Source of the DNA: G963663315 sp963668255
GTDB lineage: Bacteria > Pseudomonadota > Gammaproteobacteria > Arenicellales > Poriferihabitantaceae
Direction of reading: 5' to 3'
DNA: 64,000 nt
NCBI GenBank assembly: GCA_965116595.1
Contig: OZ220708.1
Span: 1,674,001-1,738,000 of the forward strand
A model generated the notes under the pieces. The model was not told where the DNA came from. It ran no database searches and was given only the letters and a program-made list of their open reading frames with translations. Positions 9,627 through 18,152 of the stretch are shown here, one piece after another (position 1 is the first letter of the stretch; each line of letters opens with the position of its first letter). The position numbers and the translations under genes were made by a program.

Positions 9627-10736
9627 ATGCTGGCCTATATCATCCGTCGACTATTGCTGGTGATTCCCACACTGCTGGGAATCATGGTCGTTAATTTCGC
9701 GATCATCCAGTTTGCGCCCGGTGGGCCGGTAGAACAGACAATCGCAAAATGGCAGGGGCAGGCGGTGGATGCCACCAGCCGGTTCTCTGGAACAGGTTCG
9801 GATCTTCAAGGAGGCAACAATGGCAGTGCGGGAACACAGGGCAGCAGTGTCAGCAAGTATCGGGGCGCGCAAGGATTAAGGCCGGAAATCATCGCCGAGA
9901 TAGAAAAGCAGTACGGTTTTGACAAGCCCGCCCATCAACGCTTTTTGAAAATGCTGTGGGACTATGCCCGCTTTGACTTTGGAGAGAGCTATTATAGCAA
10001 CAAGCGCGTGACGGCATTGCTGATAGAAAAAATGCCGGTCTCGATTTCACTCGGACTCTGGACAACCCTGATAGTCTATCTGGTTTCGATCCCGCTCGGT
10101 ATACGCAAGGCGGTGCGAGATGAGTCGGGTTTCGATGTCTGGACCAGCGGATTGATTGTCTCCGGATATGCCATCCCCAGCTTTCTGTTTGCCATTTTGC
10201 TGGTTGTGGTCTTCTCGGGAGGGAAATATTTTGATCTCTTTCCACTGCGCGGACTGACTTCCTACGGCTGGGAGGATTTCCCCTGGTGGAAGCAGGTTCT
10301 GGATTATTTCTGGCACATTACATTACCCGTGTTGTCCATGGTAATCGGGGGGTTCGCTACTCTCACCATGTTGACCAAGAATTCATTTCTGGATCAGATA
10401 AAGCTGCAGTATGTATTGACCGCAAGAGCAAAAGGGTTATCGGAAAACCAGGTTCTGTACGGACATGTTTTCAGGAATGCGATGCTCATCGTTATAGCTG
10501 GCTTCCCGGCGCTGTTCATTGGCATTCTGTTTACCGGCGCACTGCTGATTGAAGTGATTTTCTCTCTTGATGGCCTGGGGTTGCTGGGTTATGAAGCAGC
10601 TCTTAACCGGGATTATCCCGTGATGTTTGCAATTTTGTATATTTTTACACTGGCTGGATTGCTGATGCAGATACTGCGCGATGTGATGTATACCATAATC
10701 GATCCCAGGATTGATTTTGAATCAAGGCAGGTATGA
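9627..10736 (+). CDS. yejB: YejB-type ABC transporter permease
   Basis: A 369-residue inner-membrane permease. The N-terminal helix (YIIRRLLLVIPTLLGIMVVNF) is typical of DppB/OppB-like subunits. It is followed by a long periplasmic loop, which here contains a Gly/Ser/Gln-rich stretch at residues 55-75, then five membrane helices and the EAA cytoplasmic loop (LTARAKGLSENQVLYGHVFRN). Lies 21 bases after yejA and overlaps yejE by 4 bases. Confidence 0.93.
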   Translation: MLAYIIRRLLLVIPTLLGIMVVNFAIIQFAPGGPVEQTIAKWQGQAVDATSRFSGTGSDLQGGNNGSAGTQGSSVSKYRGAQGLRPEIIAEIEKQYGFDKPAHQRFLKMLWDYARFDFGESYYSNKRVTALLIEKMPVSISLGLWTTLIVYLVSIPLGIRKAVRDESGFDVWTSGLIVSGYAIPSFLFAILLVVVFSGGKYFDLFPLRGLTSYGWEDFPWWKQVLDYFWHITLPVLSMVIGGFATLTMLTKNSFLDQIKLQYVLTARAKGLSENQVLYGHVFRNAMLIVIAGFPALFIGILFTGALLIEVIFSLDGLGLLGYEAALNRDYPVMFAILYIFTLAGLLMQILRDVMYTIIDPRIDFESRQV

Positions 10737-11758
10737 CGATGTCGCCGTTAAGTGTACGTCGGTGGGAAAACTTCAAGGCAAACAGGCGGGGATACTGGTC
10801 ACTGTGGTTATTTCTGGCATTATTCATCGTTACCCTGATGTCGGAGTTGGTGGCCAATGACAAGCCGGCCCTGATCAGATACGACAATGCCTTTTACATA
10901 CCGATTTTTTTCCACTATCCGGAAACCGAATTTGGAGGGGAATTTGAACTGGAAGCTGATTACAGGGATCCTTATGTACAGGAGTTGATTCTAAAGAAGG
11001 GCTGGATGATATGGCCCTTGATACCTTATTCCTACGATACCATTGACTATGAACTCGAAGCGCCGGCGCCTTCGCCGCCCTCAAAGCGTCATTGGTTGGG
11101 GACTGACGATCAGGCGCGGGATGTTCTGGCGCGTGTGTTGTACGGGTTTCGCATCTCGGCGCTGTTTGGTTTGTTGCTGACCCTGCTGAGTTCCGTCATC
11201 GGCATCGCGGCCGGGGCCGTGCAGGGATACTTCGGGGGGCTGACCGACCTGATCATGCAACGGTTTATCGAGGTATGGGAAGGGCTGCCGATCCTGTACC
11301 TGCTGATTATCATGGCCGCGGTCATTGAACCCGGATTTTTCAGCCTGCTGATCCTGATGCTGTTGTTTTCGTGGACCGGACTGGTCGCCGTCGTTCGCGC
11401 CGAGTTTCTGCGCGCCCGTAATTTTGAATATATCCGTGCCGCCAGGGCTTTGGGCGTCAGTGACAGCCGCATCATGGCCCGGCATATACTGCCCAACGCA
11501 ATGGTCGCGACTTTCACTTTCATGCCATTTATCTTAAGTGGCTCGGTCACCACACTGACCAGCCTGGATTTTCTGGGGTTCGGGTTGCCTGTTGGCTCAC
11601 CTTCTCTGGGAGAGTTGCTGAATCAGGGCAAGAACAACCTGCAGGCGCCCTGGCTCGGCATCACCGGATTTGCTGTGATTGGTCTGATGTTGTCGTTGCT
11701 GGTTTTTATCGGCGAAGCGGTGCGGGACGGCTTTGATCCGAGGAAAGAATTCTCATGA
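10733..11758 (+). CDS. yejE: YejE-type ABC transporter permease
   Basis: A 341-residue DppC-like permease: N-terminal helix, a YejE-specific soluble region containing LIRYDNAFYIPIFFHYPETE, then WLGTDDQARDVLARVLYGFR, which marks the start of the conserved permease core, and an EAA loop (RAARALGVSDSRIMARHILPN). ATG overlaps the yejB stop (ATGA) and its own stop overlaps the yejF start, so translation is coupled. Confidence 0.93.
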   Translation: MTMSPLSVRRWENFKANRRGYWSLWLFLALFIVTLMSELVANDKPALIRYDNAFYIPIFFHYPETEFGGEFELEADYRDPYVQELILKKGWMIWPLIPYSYDTIDYELEAPAPSPPSKRHWLGTDDQARDVLARVLYGFRISALFGLLLTLLSSVIGIAAGAVQGYFGGLTDLIMQRFIEVWEGLPILYLLIIMAAVIEPGFFSLLILMLLFSWTGLVAVVRAEFLRARNFEYIRAARALGVSDSRIMARHILPNAMVATFTFMPFILSGSVTTLTSLDFLGFGLPVGSPSLGELLNQGKNNLQAPWLGITGFAVIGLMLSLLVFIGEAVRDGFDPRKEFS

Positions 11759-13368
11759 GTAATCATCCGATACTCGAAGTGTGTGACCTGTCGATCAGTT
11801 TTCGCCGAAAAACCAGGGATCGGGAACTCATTTCCAATGTTGTCAAGGGTGTCGGGTTTGACCTTCATGCCGGAGAGACGGTTGCACTGGTTGGAGAGTC
11901 GGGAGCGGGTAAATCCCTGATTGCGCTGTCAGTGATGCAGTTGCTGCCTTATCCCTATGCCTTTCACCCGAGCGGCTCCATCACTATTCAGGGTGAACAG
12001 GTCATCGGAGCCAATCAGGCTGTACTGCAACGAATACGGGGTAATCAGGTTTCCATCATTTTTCAGGAACCCATGACTGCGCTGAACCCACTGCATACCA
12101 TTGAAAAACAGATAGGCGAATCGCTGGCATTGCATCAGGGCCTCAACGATGATGAAGCCAGAAACAGGACAATCGCACTGCTGGACCGTGTCCGTATCCA
12201 TAATCCCGAATCACGTCTGGCTGACTACCCCCATCAGTTATCCGGGGGCCAGCGCCAGCGTGTGATGATTGCAATGGCGCTGGCCAATTGCCCCGGGATT
12301 TTGTTGGCCGATGAACCGACAACGGCGCTTGATGTGACGATACAGGCCAGAATCCTGGAATTGCTCAAGGAATTGCAGAATGCGGATAATCTGGGAGTCT
12401 TGTTGATCACCCATGACCTGAATATGGTGCGAAAGACAGCAGATCGTGTACTGGTGATGAAAGACGGGAGACTGGTGGAAACCGGGTCCGCGGTACAGAT
12501 ATTCACCTCCCCTGCGCAGGACTACACAAAGTTGCTGTTATCTGCAGAGCCTCCGCCCCGGCAAAAGCCTGGTGGCAAAGGCGACCGGATTCTTTCGGTA
12601 GATAATCTCAAGGTCTGGTTCCCGGTCAGGCGTGGGCTTCTCAAGCGAACCGTGGATCATGTCAAGGCGGTGAATGATGCATCTCTGAAGCTGTATCCGG
12701 GTCGTACCCTGGGGGTGGTTGGGGAATCGGGCTCCGGCAAAACCACGCTGGCGCTGGCATTGTTGAAACTGGTACGGTCCGAAGGCAGAATTTGTCTGGA
12801 TGGCATGACACTCGGTGAACAGGGCGGCCTGTCGATGGCGCAGTTGCGAAGCGCCATGCAGATCGTTTTTCAGGACCCTTACGGCTCCCTTTCGCCGCGA
12901 ATGACGATTGGCGAGATCGTCAGTGAAGGACTGGAGGCGCATGGCCTGATTACCGATCCGGGAGAACGGGACCGGATGGTGGTCAAAATTCTGGAAGAGG
13001 TAGAAATTGACCCGGACAACCGTTTCCGTTATCCGCATGAATTCTCGGGAGGGCAGCGGCAGCGAATTGCGATCGCCCGTGCGCTGATCCTTGAGCCGAG
13101 AATGCTGTTTCTCGATGAGCCTACATCTGCACTGGATCGAACCGTTCAGGTTCAGGTGCTGGAACTGTTGAACCGGATTCAACGACAACATCAGTTGGCC
13201 TATGTTTTTATTTCCCACGATTTGAGCGTGGTCCGTGCAATTGCAGATGACTTGATGGTAATGCAGTCCGGGGATGTGGTGGAACAGGGTGATGCAAACG
13301 CCATTTTTTCCAATCCGGCGCATCCTTATACCCGGGAACTGCTGGCTGCGGCCAGCCTGGTTGCCTGA
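11755..13368 (+). CDS. yejF: YejF-type double ATPase of the peptide ABC importer
   Basis: A 537-residue fusion of two ABC ATPase domains, as in E. coli YejF. Domain 1 has Walker A GESGAGKS, signature LSGGQRQRV and Walker B ILLADEPTTALD. Domain 2 has Walker A GESGSGKT, signature FSGGQRQRI and Walker B LFLDEPTSALD. Both sites look catalytically complete. Each half ends with an oligopeptide-transporter C-terminal segment (NPAHPYTRELL in the second). It energises YejB/YejE. Confidence 0.95.
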   Translation: MSNHPILEVCDLSISFRRKTRDRELISNVVKGVGFDLHAGETVALVGESGAGKSLIALSVMQLLPYPYAFHPSGSITIQGEQVIGANQAVLQRIRGNQVSIIFQEPMTALNPLHTIEKQIGESLALHQGLNDDEARNRTIALLDRVRIHNPESRLADYPHQLSGGQRQRVMIAMALANCPGILLADEPTTALDVTIQARILELLKELQNADNLGVLLITHDLNMVRKTADRVLVMKDGRLVETGSAVQIFTSPAQDYTKLLLSAEPPPRQKPGGKGDRILSVDNLKVWFPVRRGLLKRTVDHVKAVNDASLKLYPGRTLGVVGESGSGKTTLALALLKLVRSEGRICLDGMTLGEQGGLSMAQLRSAMQIVFQDPYGSLSPRMTIGEIVSEGLEAHGLITDPGERDRMVVKILEEVEIDPDNRFRYPHEFSGGQRQRIAIARALILEPRMLFLDEPTSALDRTVQVQVLELLNRIQRQHQLAYVFISHDLSVVRAIADDLMVMQSGDVVEQGDANAIFSNPAHPYTRELLAAASLVA

Positions 13369-13411
13369 TCACTCGATATGGATAACCCCGTATTCAGCCC
13401 CCGCCGGTAGC

Positions 13412-13433
13412 GGGCCGGTACGATGACCGGCCC
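13412..13433. terminator. Stem-loop between convergent yejF and oxidoreductase genes
   Basis: A perfect 8-bp GC-rich inverted repeat, GGGCCGGT / ACCGGCCC, with a 6-nt loop, lies in the 135-bp gap between two genes that face each other. It is followed by only TTA rather than a T-tract. A bidirectional terminator is likely but not certain. Confidence 0.5.
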
Positions 13434-13503
13434 TTACGCTGACGAGCAGGAGCGGAGGATGACGGTTTGCGGGCAGGGCAGGGGGAATGAACGAAGCGAC
13501 CGT

Positions 13504-14799
13504 CTACAGAAACCGGTCCACAGAGAAAGCCGACAAGTCAACGCAGGGTTTGATATCCATTGCCAGTTCGGCGGTCACCTTGCCTGCCCCCGGACCGATA
13601 CCGAAGCCGTGGCCGCTATATCCTGTGGAGATGATCAGTCCGGGAATCCCGGCGACAGTCGAAATGATCGGCAATTCGTCGGGAGTCACATCAATCATCC
13701 CGGCCCATCGCTGGCTGATCGCGATGCCTTTGAGCGACGGCAGGGTTTCACCCAGCAACCTGTGGGCCTGGTTGAGCAATTTGAGATCGGGTTGTGGATT
13801 GAGAACCCGCTCGGTTTCAAATGGCGTGATCGAATCGAGCGACCACCTTGATGGCCATTTCAGTTCCTCGAAAAACCGTTTGCCAATCCTGAGCGAGACC
13901 TGTTCCTTGGATTGCCGGTAGGCAGGATAGAATTTCATAAAAAACCGGAGGAAATCCGGGGTCACGTCGCAGTTTGAGCGTCCGCCGCAAGCTACATTGT
14001 ATCCGCCATCCAGACGGCGCCGCAGTCCGAGTCCGCCGCTCCAGATTGATTGCCGGGTGAGAGAGTCGGTGGGTGCGGTTGCCATCACCGAGCCCACGAC
14101 TTTCAAGTGGGGAAATATGATATCGAGATTCCTGCAAAAATAGCCCGACCAGGCCCCGCCCGCACAGATTATCCTGGAGGTACGAATCGGGCCGTGTTCG
14201 GTGACCACCCCCGCTACTCTTCCGGCTTGCGTTTCGATACCGCGAACCGCACAACGGGTCAGGATTTGCGCCCCCTCGGCGCGTGCCTTTTCGGCAATGG
14301 CGTTCGTTGCAGGATATGGCTCCGCGCTGGCGTCACTCGGCGTAAACAAGGCGCCGCGAGTCTGGTTGCCGATGTCCGGAACCAGTGTTTTCAATTCATC
14401 GAGGGATAGAAAACGGGTATCGAGATTGAACGCCTTTGCATGTTCAAGCCAGGCCAGGTTGGATTGATGGCGGGCGGGTGAATCAGACAGGTACAGTGTG
14501 CCGCCGACACGGAAGCCGATTTCCCGGTCGAGTTGCGGAACCAGTTCGTGCCAGCACTCCAGGGATTCGATCATCAGCGGGATTTCGGACGGGTGCCGTC
14601 CCTGTTTCCGGATAAATCCCCAGTTGCGGCTGGATTGTTCGCAGGCAATCTCTCCCTTTTCGCACAACGCCACTTTGACATTACGCCGTGCCAGATGACA
14701 GGCTGCGCTGGCGCCCACGATGCCGCCGCCGATGACGACTACATCGGCCGAGTGAGGGATGGACGCAGGTGAAGAGGTCAGGCCGCCCATTCGCACCAT
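13504..14799 (-). CDS. FAD-dependent oxidoreductase, DAO (glycine/D-amino-acid oxidase) family
   Basis: A 431-residue flavoenzyme. The dinucleotide-binding motif VVVIGGGIVGASAACHLARR lies at about residues 20-39, and a C-terminal FAD-contacting motif STGYSGHGFGIGPGAG is near residue 400. The segment CEQSSRNWGFIRKQGR after the first beta-alpha-beta unit is typical of proteobacterial sarcosine/D-amino-acid-type oxidases. The natural substrate is probably a secondary or D-amino acid (inference). It begins 22 bases before the end of the upstream helicase gene on the same strand. Confidence 0.85.
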   Translation of the reverse strand: MVRMGGLTSSPASIPHSADVVVIGGGIVGASAACHLARRNVKVALCEKGEIACEQSSRNWGFIRKQGRHPSEIPLMIESLECWHELVPQLDREIGFRVGGTLYLSDSPARHQSNLAWLEHAKAFNLDTRFLSLDELKTLVPDIGNQTRGALFTPSDASAEPYPATNAIAEKARAEGAQILTRCAVRGIETQAGRVAGVVTEHGPIRTSRIICAGGAWSGYFCRNLDIIFPHLKVVGSVMATAPTDSLTRQSIWSGGLGLRRRLDGGYNVACGGRSNCDVTPDFLRFFMKFYPAYRQSKEQVSLRIGKRFFEELKWPSRWSLDSITPFETERVLNPQPDLKLLNQAHRLLGETLPSLKGIAISQRWAGMIDVTPDELPIISTVAGIPGLIISTGYSGHGFGIGPGAGKVTAELAMDIKPCVDLSAFSVDRFL

Positions 14800-17700
14800 T
14801 CTTTCAGTAAAGGAAAATATAGTGCAAGCATAACCTCGTTTCCCTCGAGATTGTGCGTGATCTGTGCATAACGCGCCATTTGGCTGCTATATCGCTGTTT
14901 CTCCTGTTCAAGAAAGCGGGCCCTGTCTCCGCCTTCGTGTCGCCCTGACTTGAAATCGATAATCCATCGTATCCCGGATCGATCGACAAAGGTGCGATCA
15001 ATCACAACCCTGACAAGGCTATGATCCACCATGCCGGTCAGTGACCATTCGGTCTTGATCCGGCTGTGGTCACTGGAAAATATCCATTCGGCCCTTGGGT
15101 CGGATTTGACATTTACCACGGCGGCTTTCAGGTTATCACAGGCCGACTTGAGTTCTGCTCCACTCAATCCATGCTCAACGAGAACGATTCTGCCGCCATC
15201 AACAATTTTCCCGGTTTCGCGGGATTTCCACTCCTGCCAGTTCCGATCATTGATTCCCTGGAGTATATGATGGATGGCAATACCGGTGATACGCAGGGTT
15301 TCCCCGGCCCATGAGAATTCAATTTCATTTCCGACGGCGATATCACGTGTGGTTTCGGTGGTTTTCAGGTCCGGGCTTTCGGGAAATTCCGGGGCAGACC
15401 AGGCTGCCGGCAATCGTCTGAACCGGGTTAGTGAAAGCATGGTCTGCCTCTCTTTTGCCGATTCATCCGGTTTCCCGGGTTTGTCCGGTATTACCATTTC
15501 GTCCGGGATGAAATGGCCTTCCAGGGCCGGCCATAACAGGTGCAGCAGCGAGCTTCGTATCGGCGGTCTGACATTCCCTTCCTGGTCGAACGAGTGGCGA
15601 ACATACAGATGCAATTCCCGGCGGGCCCGGGTACAGGCTACATAAAGCAATCGACGATTATCGTTTTCCCGTTGTTTTGCTTCGAGGGTACCGAGGTATT
15701 CGTACAATGGGTCGGGTTCCTCCGCGTCCGGTAACCCGGATAGCAGAAGCTGGTCGGGAAATCGCATTGAGCGCACCAGTTCCTTGTCCTGCCGGGGACT
15801 CTGTCGATGCAGTTGCGGCAGGATCACGACATCAAACTCCAGACCCTTGGATTTATGCATGGTCATCAACTGAACCTGAGAAAGGACATCGGCCCTGGAC
15901 CAGAGCTGTTCTGTAGCCTGGAATAGAATTTCGGGGGTGATCAATGCGTGCTCGGTCTCCAGGGTATCGAGCAGGTCCAGCCAGGTTTCACAATCTGCCA
16001 GATCGGTCGATTCGATACAAGCCGGCCCGCCCAGTCTGAGCCACGCGGCCTCCACATTGTGTCGCAACGAAACCCGACCATGGCGGATGACCATGGGTTG
16101 TATTGCGGCGGTAAATCGCCGGATTCTTTGTTGTCCGTCTGCGCTCATCGCCGCAACCAGCGGTTCCGACAGACAGGCCCGGAGAATAGCGGGAAATGGT
16201 TCGGCCATCGCAACCACCGACAGGTCCTTGAGGTCGAGTCCGCACCAGGGTGCGCGCAGCACAGTCAGCCAGGCGATGCGATCACTGAGTTGGTTTAATG
16301 CCCGGGTCAGGGCGAGCAGGTCCTGTATCGGCGTACGTTCATGAAGACTCTCCAGTTCGACCGCCTGGTAGGAAATTTTATGCTGGCGCAGGCCTTGCGC
16401 GATCCCGATCAAATGGTTGCGGTTACGCCCGAGAATGCCGATGCTGGCATCTGCATTGCTTTCCAGGGTCTTTTTCACCTGCCGGCAGATCATTTCTGCT
16501 TCGTGTTGCCCGGAACTTCCGGTCTTTCCTTTCCCACCGTCCAGGTAGCGGTGAATTTTGATCACACCGTCGGTTTCCCCGGGAAGCGCTGCGCGGGCTG
16601 GCGCGTACCTGACTCCCCCGCCCAGGATGTCCTGCGCCGTCGAAAACACCTGTGGGAAGGTCCGATTGAACCAATCAACCAGTTCCGGGGAAGAGCGGAA
16701 ATTGCTTTTCAGCACCAGCGATTCAGGCCGCGCGTCACCGATGCCATGCTTTCGTATCTGCCGAAAATTGGCTACATCCGCTTCACGAAAACGATAAATT
16801 GACTGCATCGGATCACCCACGAAAAACAACGTTCTGCCGTCCCCGTTCTGCCAGCCCGCGGTCAGCTTTCTGATCAGTTCAATCTGTGTCCTGGAGGTGT
16901 CCTGCACTTCATCCATCAACAGGTGTGACAGTTGATGATCCATCACCAGAGCAAGGTCGGTCGGGTTGTCCTCCTCCCCCAGGGCGAGCTCCGCCCGGTG
17001 CGCTATTTCGATGAAGTCGGCCTGGTTTCGATCCTTGAACAACAAACGCAACTGGGCAGCGGCAACAGGCAGAATCCGGAGCAGGGAGTTCAGCGTTTGC
17101 CAGTGTCTATCTGTTATTCCGGTACCCGGCAGCGAGCGGACTTGAGCCAGCGCCTCAATAATCCGGGAGTCTTTGTCAGTGTCTTCGATGTGTTGGAACA
17201 GAGCGCCGATCCGTCGTTTTTCATCCGGGTATTCGGGCGGGAATCCCAGCTTGACATTTACCTGTTTACGAAGACTTCCCTGGATGGTCAACAAAAGACT
17301 GGCGATGCCGAGCCATTGTTCGACCGATTCGAATTGTGTATCCGGAAAGTTTTCCATCTCCAGACAGGCGCACAGCGGGTGTTCGGGATTCTGTTCGATC
17401 AGCCTGGAGGCCGCGAATCGGGCAAGGGGAGTCAGGTCATCCTTGATTGAGTCCGGTATAACATTGGATATCTGTTCGAGATGCCGACCGATGACCTGCC
17501 GCCACATCTTTTCCACCTGTTCCCGCGTACCCAGATTCAGCCCACCCATCCAGTGAACCCGTTTGGACAACATGGTCGACAGCAGGGATCGGGCCAGATT
17601 GAAGTCAGCCCGGGTCAGTCTGAGCAGGTCGGCACAGTAATCGGTCAGTGGCGGATCCTCCTCGATCAGATCAAGGGTTTGTTTTGCCGCTTCCAGATAC

Positions 17701-18152
17701 AGGAGTTCGGTCTGGTTATTGTCCAGCAGGTCAGGCGTCGCGCCAAAACGCGCCGACCAGGGCATATACTTCACCAGTTCATAACACAATGCATCGATGG
17801 TCATGATTCTCAGTCTGCCGGGGTTACCGGACAGGTTCCAGCCGAGGGCATGGTCCTGTTTTATTGCCCGCCTTGCCAACTCCAGTATGTCCGAATCCAC
17901 TTGCCGTGCCTGGTCTGTGTCACTTGCCCCTGCCAGTGCACGGACAATCCGCTCCTGCATCTCTGCGGTGGCTTTTCGGGTGAAAGTGATCGCCAGAATC
18001 TGCTCCGGGTGTTCGACCGTGGCCAGCAGGGTGAGAAAGCGGCGAATCAGCAATCCGGTTTTACCGGACCCTGCCGGAGCCTGAACGATGAATGAGCGCG
18101 ACGGGTCCAGTGCCTCGTCCCGATGTTTCTGGTCTGGCAGTTCCGGGTTCAT
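14778..18152 (-). CDS. AddA-like UvrD-family helicase/nuclease
   Basis: A 1124-residue protein. The superfamily 1 helicase core has Walker A QAPAGSGKTG (residues 24-33), LAITFTRKATAEMQ (motif Ia), Walker B LLMDEVQDTSRTQ, and LMTMHKSKGLEFDVVILP (motif V). The C-terminus carries a RecB-type nuclease remnant or domain (WIIDFKSGRHEGG). It acts with the next gene upstream in double-strand-break processing, by analogy with AddAB. The frame stays open to 18206; the ATG at 18152 is chosen because it overlaps the AddB-like stop as ATGA and starts at MNPELPDQ, giving a family-like N-terminus. Confidence 0.9.
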   Translation of the reverse strand: MNPELPDQKHRDEALDPSRSFIVQAPAGSGKTGLLIRRFLTLLATVEHPEQILAITFTRKATAEMQERIVRALAGASDTDQARQVDSDILELARRAIKQDHALGWNLSGNPGRLRIMTIDALCYELVKYMPWSARFGATPDLLDNNQTELLYLEAAKQTLDLIEEDPPLTDYCADLLRLTRADFNLARSLLSTMLSKRVHWMGGLNLGTREQVEKMWRQVIGRHLEQISNVIPDSIKDDLTPLARFAASRLIEQNPEHPLCACLEMENFPDTQFESVEQWLGIASLLLTIQGSLRKQVNVKLGFPPEYPDEKRRIGALFQHIEDTDKDSRIIEALAQVRSLPGTGITDRHWQTLNSLLRILPVAAAQLRLLFKDRNQADFIEIAHRAELALGEEDNPTDLALVMDHQLSHLLMDEVQDTSRTQIELIRKLTAGWQNGDGRTLFFVGDPMQSIYRFREADVANFRQIRKHGIGDARPESLVLKSNFRSSPELVDWFNRTFPQVFSTAQDILGGGVRYAPARAALPGETDGVIKIHRYLDGGKGKTGSSGQHEAEMICRQVKKTLESNADASIGILGRNRNHLIGIAQGLRQHKISYQAVELESLHERTPIQDLLALTRALNQLSDRIAWLTVLRAPWCGLDLKDLSVVAMAEPFPAILRACLSEPLVAAMSADGQQRIRRFTAAIQPMVIRHGRVSLRHNVEAAWLRLGGPACIESTDLADCETWLDLLDTLETEHALITPEILFQATEQLWSRADVLSQVQLMTMHKSKGLEFDVVILPQLHRQSPRQDKELVRSMRFPDQLLLSGLPDAEEPDPLYEYLGTLEAKQRENDNRRLLYVACTRARRELHLYVRHSFDQEGNVRPPIRSSLLHLLWPALEGHFIPDEMVIPDKPGKPDESAKERQTMLSLTRFRRLPAAWSAPEFPESPDLKTTETTRDIAVGNEIEFSWAGETLRITGIAIHHILQGINDRNWQEWKSRETGKIVDGGRIVLVEHGLSGAELKSACDNLKAAVVNVKSDPRAEWIFSSDHSRIKTEWSLTGMVDHSLVRVVIDRTFVDRSGIRWIIDFKSGRHEGGDRARFLEQEKQRYSSQMARYAQITHNLEGNEVMLALYFPLLKEWCEWAA